DNA of 64,000 nucleotides, taken from Actinomadura macra NBRC 14102. GTDB lineage: Bacteria; Actinomycetota; Actinomycetes; Streptosporangiales; Streptosporangiaceae. Under the pieces are notes generated by a model, which made no database searches, had not been told where the DNA came from, and worked only from the letters and a program-made list of their open reading frames with translations. The stretch lies in assembly GCF_001552215.1 (NCBI RefSeq), contig NZ_BCQT01000003.1, forward strand, positions 124,001-188,000, in the 5' to 3' direction. Shown in pieces: positions 42,874-51,857 of the stretch (the first letter of the stretch is position 1; the number at the start of each line of letters is the position of its first letter). Position numbers and translations under genes: made by a program.

Positions 42874-43497
42874 TCACAGGATGAGCGCGATGAAGACCAG
42901 GCAGCAGATGATGTTGATCAGCCAGCTGTGGGTGTTCATCCAGGTCCGGACCGCGGGCATGACGCGGACGGCGCGCCGGTGGAACAGCACCAGGACCAGC
43001 AGCGGCAGCGCCGCGATCAGGACGGTCGCGGCGATGAACGGCAGCGCGCCGCCGACGCCGAGGTCGTGCTGATCGAGGTGGGCCCCCACGGTCAGCATCA
43101 CCACGATGTCCGACGGCATCAACACGATCACCAGGAAGCCGGTGGTGAGCGCCTTGCGGGGATCGGCGTCCATCAGGGTGCCGAGCCAGTGGGGCGGCTC
43201 GATCGTCTCCCGCTTGACGTAGTTCTTCAGCGCCGCGGCGATCAGGAGGATCACCAGCGCGATCTGCACGATCTTCTCCACCGATCCCGAGCCGTGGCCG
43301 CCGATCGAGTCGTCTCCGCCCACCAGGGCGAAAATGCCCCGGGTCACGGTGACTCCCACGGTCACGGCCACGGCCACGCCCAGGAGGAAGGCCAGGGAGA
43401 CCCGCACCGGCCGCCTGGTGGTCACCAGGATGATGGCGGACATGATCTGCGGTCCGGCCATCATGGTGATGGCCAGCGGAAGTATCTGCAGATCCAA
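42874..43497 (-). CDS. GAP/Sap-type multi-helix membrane protein
   Basis: 207 residues, six membrane helices, LysE-like layout (PLAITMMAGPQIMSAIILVT; RPVRVSLAFLLGVAVAVTVG). The motif MDADPRKALTTGFLVIV before helix 4 is shared with GAP proteins, which in mycobacteria export glycopeptidolipids. Possibly a small-molecule exporter. Single gene, 37 bases from the convergent DUF7144 stop. Confidence 0.8.
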   Translation of the reverse strand: MDLQILPLAITMMAGPQIMSAIILVTTRRPVRVSLAFLLGVAVAVTVGVTVTRGIFALVGGDDSIGGHGSGSVEKIVQIALVILLIAAALKNYVKRETIEPPHWLGTLMDADPRKALTTGFLVIVLMPSDIVVMLTVGAHLDQHDLGVGGALPFIAATVLIAALPLLVLVLFHRRAVRVMPAVRTWMNTHSWLINIICCLVFIALIL

Positions 43498-43921
43498 TGG
43501 AAGCTCCCCCCAGAGATTCCGTCACACGCCACCATCTCCCCATACCCGCGGACCTCGGCGGCGACAGCACGGAGGCCGTAGGCAGTTCTACTTCGCTTGT
43601 AGCGGGTGGCGCCGGCAGCGGGCGTTGCGCCTGGCCCCATGGCGTGCAAAACGACGGCTTGTGAACATTGTGCTTTGCCTCCTTCTTTGATGCCCTGCCC
43701 GATCAGGGTCCGGCTCGTTTCTGTTGACAGCTTGAGGCAAAAAGAGGAGCTGCGTATCACCTGCAAGAGGTGATGTGAACGTCAAGGCCGGGACCCGGGC
43801 CGGCAGAAGTGGCGACATCCATTAGATAGGGGGATGTTCCGGCGACACGGTCGGGTGATGCTCCGAAGGGCCGGGGCTCCGACTCCCGGCGAACTCGATC
43901 AGGTTCGGGGGAGTGCGGGGA
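43498..43921. promoter_or_regulatory. Divergent region upstream of the MalT-type LuxR gene
   Basis: About 420 bases, partly low in GC, no gene. It contains TTGACA at 43724-43729 in a local AT-rich setting, but no fitting -10 element 16-18 bases downstream, so a promoter cannot be fixed. Should serve both the GAP gene and the LuxR gene. Confidence 0.35.
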
Positions 43922-46591
43922 ATGAGTGAGACACCTCTGGAGCTGCGGGGTTCGGTGCCGAACCTGCCGGAATGGGCCGTTCGCCGTCCTCGTCTGACGG
44001 AACGATTGCGGCGGGGCTCCAGCCGTCGCCTGACGGTGGTGAGCGGCCCGCCGGGCGCGGGCAAGACCGTGGCCGCCCTGGAGTGGGCCGCGGCGGCGTC
44101 GGGGCAGGGCGGCCGGCGCGTCCGCTGGATCACCTGCGACCAATCGACGGCGACCGTCCCGCGATTCTGCCGGAGGGTCCTCGAAAGCTTCGGATGCGCC
44201 GGAGCCGAGGTTCCCGCGTTCCGGGCCCGGGACGGGGAAACGCACGGCGACTCGCTCGTCCAGACGGTCGGCGCGCAGCTCGGCCACCTCGATCCGCCGG
44301 TCGTCCTGGTCGTGGACGACTTCCCCGCGGAAGCCGGCTCCGGCCCCGCCGAAGCCGTCAGCGGCCTGCTGCGTCACATCGGATCGGGGCTGCACCTCGT
44401 CGTTCTGACGAGGAGCAGCCCTCGGATCCTCCTCCAGCGGTATCGCCTGAGGGGCGAGCTGACCGAGATCGGGTACGACGAGCTCGCCTTCAGGGATGAC
44501 GAGCTCGCGGCCGTCCTGGAGCAGCACGCCATCAGGCTCTCGGTCGCCTCCCGGAACAGGCTTCGGGAAAGCACCGGCGGCTGGCCCGCGGGCACCAGGA
44601 TGGCCGCGATCGCCATGGCCGGCCGTCCGGGTTCCGCGCGCCTTGCGGAGGAGTTCGCGGGAGACCATCCCGCCGTCGTCGACTATCTCACCGAGGAGAT
44701 CGTCGATGCTCAGCCGCCGGAACTGCGGCGGCTTCTGCTGGCGGCGAGCATCACCCGCAGGTTCAACGCCGATCTGGTGGCGGAACTGGCCGGCGAGACG
44801 GGCGGGCTGTTCCCCGAACTCGTGCGCCGGAACACGTTCGCCGTTGCGCAGGGGGACGGCTGGTTCCGCTACCACCCCATGTTCGCCCAGGCCATGCGGT
44901 TCATCCTCCGGCAGGAGTCACCTGGTGAAATGCGGGAGCTGCATTGCCGTGCGGCGGGCTGGCTGGAGCGGACCGGGAACCTCACCGAGGCGGTGGAGCA
45001 CGCCGTCCAGGCCGGAGAGTGGAGCCGGGCCTCGCGGATGGTGGTGAACCGGTTCGCCATCGGACAGGTTCTCGGGCTCCACCCCGGCGGTTCGCTTGCC
45101 GGAGTGTTCGACGCCATGCCGGACGACGTCGTCTCCGGCGGCACGGACCCGGAGCCGGCGATCGTCATGGCGGCCGCAGCCACGGCCCGAGCGGACGACC
45201 GTGCCGCGGCCTTCGCCTTGAACCGTGCGAACGCGCTGCTCGGCTCGTCCCCACAGGACGAGGCATCGGCCGCACGGGCATGTCTGGTGACGGTCGAACT
45301 CTGGCGCACGGGCGTCCTCCCCTCGGCCGAGGCCCCCGGCCGTCCCGGAAAGGGCATCGCCCGGTTACAGCGATTGCCTGCCAGGATTCTCGACGAGCGG
45401 CCGGAGCTGGGGGCGCTGGCCGCCGCGAGTGAGGGGGCCGAACGCCTCTGGCACGGCGAGCTGCGGGCCGCGGCCCGGCTCTTTCGCCGGGCCTCGTCCG
45501 CCGCGGAGAATGTGGGAGGGGATCTCCAGAGGCTGTGCCGCCGGGGCGAGCTCGCGCTCACCGAGGCCCTGCTCGGCAACGCCGGAACGGTGTCCAGGCT
45601 CCTGAACGGAGCCGTGCGGGGGGAGGGAACGGCCGTGTCGCCGGCCGTCGAGCGGGACGCGGCAGTCCATCTGGCCTCGGCGTGGGTCCTCGTCGAGCAA
45701 TGGCGCATCACGGCGGCCCGAAGCGAGCTCGCCCTGGCTCGGCTGACCCTCGCCGAGCGCCCCGGTTCCTTCCTGGCCATCGTGCACGGCCTGGTGACGG
45801 CCTGGGCCGACGTGGCGCAGGCCCAGCCGGGGCGCGCACTGGACACCCTGCACGCGGTCGAGATGATCACGCCACGGCCACGATGGCTGAAGCGGAGGCT
45901 GTGCCTCCTGGCCGCCGACGCGCACGCGGCACGGGGGGAGGGCCGGGCCGCGCGGCTCGCGGTGGAGCGAGCGGGCAGGACCGAGGGCCTCGATTCGCGG
46001 TTGGCTCTGGCCAGGGCCGCGATGAGCGACGGCGACGAGACGACGGCCGAGGCGGTGCTCCGCCATGCCCTGCGCGGGGTGGTGGACGCCCCCACCAACG
46101 TGCGCGTGGACGCGTGGGTCCTGGAGGCGGGGTTGTCCTACCGGAGAGGTGACCGGTCCCGGGGGCGCCGGTCGTTGGAGCGCGCGCTGAGGCTGGCCAC
46201 CCGCGAGCAGATCAGACGGCCCTTCGCGATGTCGCGCGCCTGGCTGCGGCCGGTACTGCTCACAGATCACGAGCTTCTCCGGCCCTACCTGCGGATTCTC
46301 GAACCGTTGGACCTCCCGGCGGGAGCCGGTGAGGCACCTCGCGACAGGGACGACGCTCCGGTGGAGCCGCTGAGCGCACGGGAGTCAGACGTCCTGCACA
46401 GCCTGGCCCAGATGATGACGACAGAGGAGATCGCCGCGGACCTGTGCCTGTCGGTGAACACGGTGAAGACCCACCTGAAGAGCATCTATCGCAAGCTGGC
46501 GGTGACGCGGCGGGGCGAGGCCGTGCGGCGTGCGCGCCGCCTTTCGCTGTTGCGGCCGCCGGTGCCGTCGGAGCGTCGGCAGAACGGGTGA
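43922..46591 (+). CDS. Large ATP-dependent LuxR-family regulator (MalT/LAL-like)
   Basis: 889 residues from ATG 43922 (GCGGGG just upstream). Walker A VVSGPPGAGKTVAALEW (about residue 45), Walker B VVLVVDDFPAE (about 125), both intact. The middle is helical, TPR-like. The C-terminal LuxR helix-turn-helix is LSARESDVLHSLAQMMTTEE and IAADLCLSVNTVKTHLKSIY. MalT-type regulators switch on when ATP and an inducer are bound. Its position suggests control of the NMT1-type importer 500 bases downstream (inference). Confidence 0.92.
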   Translation: MSETPLELRGSVPNLPEWAVRRPRLTERLRRGSSRRLTVVSGPPGAGKTVAALEWAAAASGQGGRRVRWITCDQSTATVPRFCRRVLESFGCAGAEVPAFRARDGETHGDSLVQTVGAQLGHLDPPVVLVVDDFPAEAGSGPAEAVSGLLRHIGSGLHLVVLTRSSPRILLQRYRLRGELTEIGYDELAFRDDELAAVLEQHAIRLSVASRNRLRESTGGWPAGTRMAAIAMAGRPGSARLAEEFAGDHPAVVDYLTEEIVDAQPPELRRLLLAASITRRFNADLVAELAGETGGLFPELVRRNTFAVAQGDGWFRYHPMFAQAMRFILRQESPGEMRELHCRAAGWLERTGNLTEAVEHAVQAGEWSRASRMVVNRFAIGQVLGLHPGGSLAGVFDAMPDDVVSGGTDPEPAIVMAAAATARADDRAAAFALNRANALLGSSPQDEASAARACLVTVELWRTGVLPSAEAPGRPGKGIARLQRLPARILDERPELGALAAASEGAERLWHGELRAAARLFRRASSAAENVGGDLQRLCRRGELALTEALLGNAGTVSRLLNGAVRGEGTAVSPAVERDAAVHLASAWVLVEQWRITAARSELALARLTLAERPGSFLAIVHGLVTAWADVAQAQPGRALDTLHAVEMITPRPRWLKRRLCLLAADAHAARGEGRAARLAVERAGRTEGLDSRLALARAAMSDGDETTAEAVLRHALRGVVDAPTNVRVDAWVLEAGLSYRRGDRSRGRRSLERALRLATREQIRRPFAMSRAWLRPVLLTDHELLRPYLRILEPLDLPAGAGEAPRDRDDAPVEPLSARESDVLHSLAQMMTTEEIAADLCLSVNTVKTHLKSIYRKLAVTRRGEAVRRARRLSLLRPPVPSERRQNG

Positions 46592-47106
46592 CCAACGCCG
46601 CGGAGTCCGTGCCTGACCGACCGGCTCCGATCGATTGATCGATTTTTGATCGCGCCGCCTCTGGCGTGGTCGGCGAATTCGGACCTTCAATTAGGTGATC
46701 AGAGCTGCCTTGATCGGGGTCGGGTCAGAGGATCTCTTACCTTGCGATCGATCGTTCGATCTAGTAGCGTGCAGTCACGTTGCCTGAGGGCGTCCCGCGG
46801 ACCAGGGTGGCCCGGCAGGCCCGTCGCGACCGGGAGGTCGATGATGGTTTCCGATACCAGCGCGGCTGGCCACGCTCCGGACGACGTCACCGTCGGGCCT
46901 GGTGGGCCGAGCTTTCACCGGGAGGTACGCACCCGGCCGCCGACCCGCGCGGTGCGCCGAGCCGTACGACGATCACGCCACCATGACGCGCCCGGTCCAG
47001 GGCGGCGCGCTCGACGTCCCGATGGCGGTGCGGGTGATCGGCGCCGCCGGCCGTGCGGCGGGCCCCCACCACGAGCCACCACCCCAGCGCAAAGGAGCAC
47101 ACCATC
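46592..47106. promoter_or_regulatory. Region upstream of the ABC importer operon
   Basis: About 515 bases, no gene supported. Near 46625-46655 and 46745-46765 it is rich in GATCGAT units (CGATCGATTGATCGAT; GCGATCGATCGTTCGATC), which may be operator sites. AAAGGAG before ATG 47107 is the ribosome site. No known riboswitch or conserved cysteine-type leader peptide could be made out. Confidence 0.4.
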
Positions 47107-48120
47107 ATGTCGAAGAGCCGGAGAAGGCCGCCGGGCCGCCTCCCCGTAGCCGTCGTCACGTTCGCCGTCCTCGCCACGGCGGCCGGCTGCGGTTCGGGCG
47201 CCTCCAACTCCACCACATCGAACGGCACGCCGAAGATCACCGTGCTGCGCTCCAACAGCGCGCTCTTCGAACCGCTCTACATCGCGCAGCAGCAGGGCTA
47301 CTTCAAGGCCGCGGGCTTGGACGTGACCATCAAGCCAGGCGCGCAGGACACCTCACAGAACGCGCCGTCCGTCCTCAGGGGCGAGGCCCAGTTCGCGATG
47401 ACCGACAGTTCGGGCTTCCTCAAGGGGGCCGCGAAGAACATGCCGATCCGGATCGTCACCGGGCTGGCGTCCGCCACCACCAGGACCGTCCCCACCGACG
47501 GCCTGCTGATCAAGAAGGGCGGCTCCATCGCGTCCTTCAAGGACCTGGAGGGCAAGACCGTTGGCCTCGCGGCGCTCGGTGGCACGTTCCAGTTCATCGT
47601 CGAGTACCTGACGGAGAAGAGCGGCGGCGACCCCAGCAAGATCAAGTTCGTCGCCCTGCCGACCCCGTCGCTCACCGACGCCGCCGTCAGCGGCAAGACC
47701 GACGCCGTCTACTCCTTCGGTGCCTTCTACGCGGCCGGGAAGCAGGCCGGACTGACGTCGATCGGAAACGGCATGAACGACCTTCCCGGCATCGCCCAGG
47801 GCATCCTCTTCTCCTCGCAGAGTTACCTGTCCGGCAACGCCGCGGTGGCGAAGAAGTTCACCGCCGCCATCGCCCAGGCCATCACCTACGCCAACGCTCA
47901 CCCCGAAGCGATCAGGGCGGTCGACAAGCAGTACACCCAGCTGCCTCCGGCCTACATCGACAAGGCGCCGGTCTCCTTCTACGACAAGAACATCAACACG
48001 GCAGTGATGCGTACGGTGGTCACGAAGATGCACCAGTACGGCATCCTCAGCGGCGCGCCAAAGGACGACGCCCTCTACTGGGACGAGATCTCGGCCGCCC
48101 CCGCCGGCGGACGCCAGTAG
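47107..48120 (+). CDS. ABC importer substrate-binding lipoprotein (NMT1/SsuA-like)
   Basis: 337 residues. Signal peptide with lipobox TAAGC, Cys28. Ligand-binding fold: VLRSNSALFEPLYIAQQQGY, AAGLDVTIKPGAQD, and FQFIVEYLTEKSGGDPSKIK, as in NMT1/THI5 and SsuA/TauA proteins. Captures a small organic ligand such as a sulfonate or thiamin precursor; the sequence does not tell which. First gene of a four-gene operon. Confidence 0.92.
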   Translation: MSKSRRRPPGRLPVAVVTFAVLATAAGCGSGASNSTTSNGTPKITVLRSNSALFEPLYIAQQQGYFKAAGLDVTIKPGAQDTSQNAPSVLRGEAQFAMTDSSGFLKGAAKNMPIRIVTGLASATTRTVPTDGLLIKKGGSIASFKDLEGKTVGLAALGGTFQFIVEYLTEKSGGDPSKIKFVALPTPSLTDAAVSGKTDAVYSFGAFYAAGKQAGLTSIGNGMNDLPGIAQGILFSSQSYLSGNAAVAKKFTAAIAQAITYANAHPEAIRAVDKQYTQLPPAYIDKAPVSFYDKNINTAVMRTVVTKMHQYGILSGAPKDDALYWDEISAAPAGGRQ

Positions 48121-48130
48121 AGGCGACGCC

Positions 48131-48973
48131 GTGGCCACCTCCACAACGCGCGGGCGCCGGGCCGCCGGCCAGGCGTCCCTCGCCCCGCGCGAGGGACGAA
48201 AAGGTCCGGGGCGAGGCGGACTCCTCCTGCTCCAACTGTCGGCCGTGGTGGCCGTCCTCGTCATCTGGGCGGCCTCCGCGGCGGCCGGCTTCGCGAGCTC
48301 CACGGCGCTGCCCGGCCCGGTCTCGGTGTTCGGGCAATTCCCCGACCTGCTCGGCAGCAATGCGTACTGGCAGGCGGTGAGCGACACCCTGGGCGGAGCG
48401 GTGACGGGCTTTCTCCTGGCGGTCGTCATCGGAGTTCCCCTGGGTCTGGTGACGGGGACGTACGCGGTGGCCGAAGAGTCCGCACGGCTGCTGGTGGACG
48501 TGCTGCGCTCGTTTCCCGTCATCGCGCTGCTGCCGGTGTTCCTGCTCGTGCTGGGATCGACACCGACGATGAAGAGCACCGTCGTCTTCCTCGCCTGCGT
48601 CTTCCCTCTGTTCCTCCAGGCCCAGTACGGCGCCCGGTCCGTACCTCCGATGATCGCGGAGACGGTGTACGGCTTCCGCGTCCCGAGACTGCTGCGTTTC
48701 CGCAAGGTGGTCCTCCCCAGCGCCACGCCCTCGATCATGACCGGCCTGCGGCTCGCGGGGACGACGTCCGTGCTCGTGGCGATCGGCGTCGAGGTGCTCA
48801 CCACGCTGCCCGGGATCGGCCACGAGGTCGTCCAGGCGCAGCAGGGTGGCGCGTCGGCGTCGGCGTACGCCTACATCCTCACCGCGGGAGCGATCGGCTA
48901 CGCGATCAACCTGCTGTCCCAGTTCGCCGAGACTCGGCTGTTGCGCTGGCGGCAGCCGAGGCACACCGAATGA
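48131..48973 (+). CDS. ABC importer permease 1 (SsuC-like)
   Basis: 280 residues from GTG 48131, ten bases after the binding-protein gene. Six membrane helices after a 30-residue basic N-terminus. The EAA-type cytoplasmic loop is ETVYGFRVPRLLRFRKVVLP with SATPSIMTGLRLAGTTSVLV after it. Forms the channel with permease 2. Confidence 0.92.
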   Translation: MATSTTRGRRAAGQASLAPREGRKGPGRGGLLLLQLSAVVAVLVIWAASAAAGFASSTALPGPVSVFGQFPDLLGSNAYWQAVSDTLGGAVTGFLLAVVIGVPLGLVTGTYAVAEESARLLVDVLRSFPVIALLPVFLLVLGSTPTMKSTVVFLACVFPLFLQAQYGARSVPPMIAETVYGFRVPRLLRFRKVVLPSATPSIMTGLRLAGTTSVLVAIGVEVLTTLPGIGHEVVQAQQGGASASAYAYILTAGAIGYAINLLSQFAETRLLRWRQPRHTE

Positions 48974-48986
48974 GGCGGGTGGAGCC

Positions 48987-49811
48987 ATGCCCCTGAGACC
49001 ATCGGGCGCCTTCTGGACGTCCGCGCTCAAACAACTGTGGCTGCCGGTCCTGTGCGTCGCCGGGCTGCTGCTCGGCACCGCCGGAAGCACCAGTTTCTAC
49101 TTCCCGCCGGCAACGGACGTGCTGGCCACGCTGTGGCGGGAACTCGTGCACGACGGGCTGGCGGCCGACCTGCTGTTCTCACTACGCAACATCATGGTCG
49201 GGCTGGCCATCGCCATCGTCGTCGGGGTCGGCGCGGGCCTCGTCATCGGCGAGATCAGACTGCTGCGACAGGCGACCACGCCTCTGCTGGACTTCGCCCG
49301 TGCGACCCCGACGGTGGCATTCGTCCCCGTCATCATCCTGACCCTCGGCATCGGCTCCGGCCCCAAGATCTTCCTGATCGCCCTCGGCTCCGTCTGGCCG
49401 ATCCTGCTCAACACCATCAGCGGCGTGCACGGCATCAACCCGGCCGTGCACGAGACGGCGCACAGCTACCGCATCCCGGTGCGGTTGAGGCTGCTGAAGG
49501 TCATCCTGCCCGGAGCCCTGCCGCAGATCTTCGCGGGGACCCGCGTCGCCCTGTCGATCGCGGTGGTTCTCATGGTGGTCAGCGAGATCTACGGATCCCC
49601 GGTGGGGCTGGGACATTTCATCTTGCAGAGCGGCTCCGGCTTCGCCGTCCCGGAGGTCTGGGCCGGCACGGTGCTCATCGGCATCCTCGGCTACGCCCTG
49701 AGCGTTCTCCTCCTCGCGGCCGAGTACGCCCTGCTCGGCTGGTACCACGAGCGGCCGCCCCGCAACAGGCGAGCCAAGCCCCTGCCCCGGAACGAGGTCA
49801 CGACATCATGA
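48987..49811 (+). CDS. ABC importer permease 2 (SsuC-like)
   Basis: 274 residues, ATG 48987 preceded by GGAG. Six membrane helices. EAA loop: ETAHSYRIPVRLRLLKVILP, then GALPQIFAGTRVALSIAVVL. Two different permeases of this class in one operon indicate a heterodimeric channel, which is less common for SsuC-type systems. The stop overlaps the ATPase start (ATGA). Confidence 0.92.
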   Translation: MPLRPSGAFWTSALKQLWLPVLCVAGLLLGTAGSTSFYFPPATDVLATLWRELVHDGLAADLLFSLRNIMVGLAIAIVVGVGAGLVIGEIRLLRQATTPLLDFARATPTVAFVPVIILTLGIGSGPKIFLIALGSVWPILLNTISGVHGINPAVHETAHSYRIPVRLRLLKVILPGALPQIFAGTRVALSIAVVLMVVSEIYGSPVGLGHFILQSGSGFAVPEVWAGTVLIGILGYALSVLLLAAEYALLGWYHERPPRNRRAKPLPRNEVTTS

Positions 49812-50632
49812 AACGCGGATCCAGCCTGGTCGTGGAAGACGTCTGCAAGACGTTCGGCCACGGCGCGGACGAGCACCGGGTGATCGAGGGCCTGTCACTC
49901 CGGGTCGACCCCGGCGAGTTCGTCTGCATCGTCGGTCCGTCCGGCGCGGGCAAGACCACGCTGCTGCGCTGTCTGTCCGGACTGACCCGGCCCAGCTCGG
50001 GCACCGTGCGCTACGGCGACCGGCCGGTCGTCAAGCCGCTGGCCGACATCGCGGTGGTGTTCCAGGACTACCGCGGTTCGCTGCTGCCATGGATGCGGGT
50101 CCGGGACAACGTGGCCTTTCCACTGGAGGGCATGGGCATCAAGCGGGCCGAGCGGCGCGAGCGCGCCGAGGAGTGCCTGGTCGCCGTGGGCCTCGCGGGC
50201 GTCGGTGACAAGTACCCCTGGCAGCTCTCGGGCGGAATGCAGCAGCGGGTCGCCATAGCCCGCGGCCTGGCGTACGAGGCGCCCGTGCTGCTGATGGACG
50301 AGCCCTTCGGCTCGGTGGACGCCCAGTCCCGTTTCGATCTGGAGGACCTGACGCTGGCGCTGCGGGCGAAGCTCGGCATCACCGTCATCGTCGTCACCCA
50401 CGACATCGACGAAGCCGTGTACCTCGGTGATCGCGTCGTCGTCCTGGGCGGCCGGCCGACCACGGTCGTCGACAGTCTCACGGTCGACCTGGGCGCGGCC
50501 CGTGACCAGATCACCACGCGCGCCGACGCCCGCTTCACCGATCTGCGCACCCGCGTGTTGACCAGGGTCCGCATGGCTCAGGCGGGAGGCGAGCCGAAGC
50601 ACACCGAGGCGCCGGACGCCGCCCGCGGGTAG
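49808..50632 (+). CDS. ABC importer ATPase (SsuB-like)
   Basis: 274 residues from ATG 49808, coupled to permease 2. Walker A VGPSGAGKTTLLRCLSG, Q-loop VFQDYRGSLLPWM, signature WQLSGGMQQRVAIARGL, Walker B LLMDEPFGSVDAQ, and H-loop VTHDIDEAVYLGD. QDYRGSLLPW is the variant typical of nitrate/sulfonate/taurine importers. Powers uptake. Confidence 0.95.
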   Translation: MKRGSSLVVEDVCKTFGHGADEHRVIEGLSLRVDPGEFVCIVGPSGAGKTTLLRCLSGLTRPSSGTVRYGDRPVVKPLADIAVVFQDYRGSLLPWMRVRDNVAFPLEGMGIKRAERRERAEECLVAVGLAGVGDKYPWQLSGGMQQRVAIARGLAYEAPVLLMDEPFGSVDAQSRFDLEDLTLALRAKLGITVIVVTHDIDEAVYLGDRVVVLGGRPTTVVDSLTVDLGAARDQITTRADARFTDLRTRVLTRVRMAQAGGEPKHTEAPDAARG

Positions 50633-50643
50633 AGGCTCCGCTC

Positions 50644-51186
50644 TCACCTGGGTCTCTCGCGGGCGTTCTCCAGGCTCTGCAGTCGCTCCGCCTCCTCTGC
50701 CGTGTGCAGACCGATCGCGACGAGATCAAAGGGGCTGACGAACCCGTCGCTGATGTGGTGGCCGCCCGCGCGCGCTATCGCGTCGCGCAAAGGCACGGCC
50801 CAGTGGTGCTCCAGCAGGAGGAGTGCCGCCGCGGAGCCGGGCGGGATCTCCTCCAGAACGTCCCACGCGTCCTCGGCCAGGATTCCCGCGGACTCGGAAT
50901 CGGTGCCCGCCTCGGCCGCGGCCGGCGGCGCGATGTGCGGCTCGCCCTCGATGTCGAGACCGATCAGTGCGCCGATCCTGCTGCCTGTCTCGACGGCCTC
51001 GTCGTGAGAGAGCAGGCTGAGGTGTTCCACCTCCAGCCCGCCGCCTGAGTCCTTGAAGACGGCGAGCGCGTCGAGCACGCGGATCGTGTCGTCCGACCGA
51101 AGCCGTTCGAGTTCCACCACGATGTCGCGCTGGAAGCCAGGTCCGGCGAACCCGAGAGCGATCAGCTGGACGGGTCCGATCGGCAT
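50644..51186 (-). CDS. DUF6325-family protein
   Basis: 180 residues from ATG 51186 (GTGAGG nine bases upstream); a much longer frame to 51699 is antisense to the next gene and rejected. Opens IGPVQLIALGFAGPGFQRDI, then VELERLRSDDTIRVLDALAV, as in DUF6325/SHOCT-linked proteins of actinobacteria. Later: ALLLLEHHWAVPLRDAIARA. No signal peptide. The stop is 11 bases past the convergent ATPase gene. Confidence 0.85.
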   Translation of the reverse strand: MPIGPVQLIALGFAGPGFQRDIVVELERLRSDDTIRVLDALAVFKDSGGGLEVEHLSLLSHDEAVETGSRIGALIGLDIEGEPHIAPPAAAEAGTDSESAGILAEDAWDVLEEIPPGSAAALLLLEHHWAVPLRDAIARAGGHHISDGFVSPFDLVAIGLHTAEEAERLQSLENARERPR

Positions 51187-51396
51187 GGCAGCCTCACCTT
51201 CGCGGCCGTGGGACGACACGTTTTCCCTCCTCACCAGACGACCGTGCCACGCGGTTCCGGACCTCGCGTCACCCTCTCCGGGTGACCGATCCCGTGCCGC
51301 ACTTGAAAACCTGCTCGGTTCGGGGATCCAACGGCGCGGCCGTCGAAGCCAGCCTTGAGGACACCACGGCAATGCGAGCGAAAGAGAAGGCGGATC

Positions 51397-51843
51397 ATGG
51401 GAGAACGCGTGTTGATCGCCGAGGAGGAACTGCCCGTCTCCGGGTGGAGGGCGTTGCTCTACCCGGGCGGCGACTACTGGTGGATGCTGTATCTGTTCTC
51501 TCCGGCCGGGTCCCCGGTGATCCGCAGCGTCCTGAAGTACGCCACCGAGAGTCAGATGGTCATCGGCGCGCATCGGCAGCGCGCGGAGGCCGGGTGGCCC
51601 CTGGGGAGCGCCATCGTCAGAGGCGGTGGCCGAGCGGGATGGGCGTTCGCCTACGGGGCGGTCGGCGCGGAAGGCCCGCCGCGGGTGCGCTTCTCCCATG
51701 ACAGGGTTCTCAGATCCTGCGTCGCGAGGGAGGCGGAGCCCCTCCTGCTCGGCGGGTCCGTCTGGCTCGCCGAGTGCGCCGGTGACTTCGATCAGGTGCG
51801 CGTCGACAGCGGCACGCGCTGGAACGTCCGGCTGCTGCTGTGA
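51397..51843 (+). CDS. Hypothetical protein, beta-rich
   Basis: 148 residues from ATG 51397, in which the frame extends upstream by 14 basic codons that are likely untranslated. Strand-rich with aromatic residues (RALLYPGGDYWWMLYLFSPA; SVWLAECAGDFDQVRVDSG). No signal or domain recognised. Ends 14 bases before the convergent LuxR gene. Confidence 0.6.
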   Translation: MGERVLIAEEELPVSGWRALLYPGGDYWWMLYLFSPAGSPVIRSVLKYATESQMVIGAHRQRAEAGWPLGSAIVRGGGRAGWAFAYGAVGAEGPPRVRFSHDRVLRSCVAREAEPLLLGGSVWLAECAGDFDQVRVDSGTRWNVRLLL

Positions 51844-51857
51844 GACGACGTCTCCTG

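Noticed and set aside
43724..43729. TTGACA as -35 of the MalT-type gene
   Set aside because: No -10 hexamer at 16-18 bases; a single hexamer is expected by chance.
46700..47106. Leader peptide or riboswitch before the ABC importer
   Set aside because: No conserved cysteine leader, S-box or TPP-type core could be found; the short frames here do not look coding.
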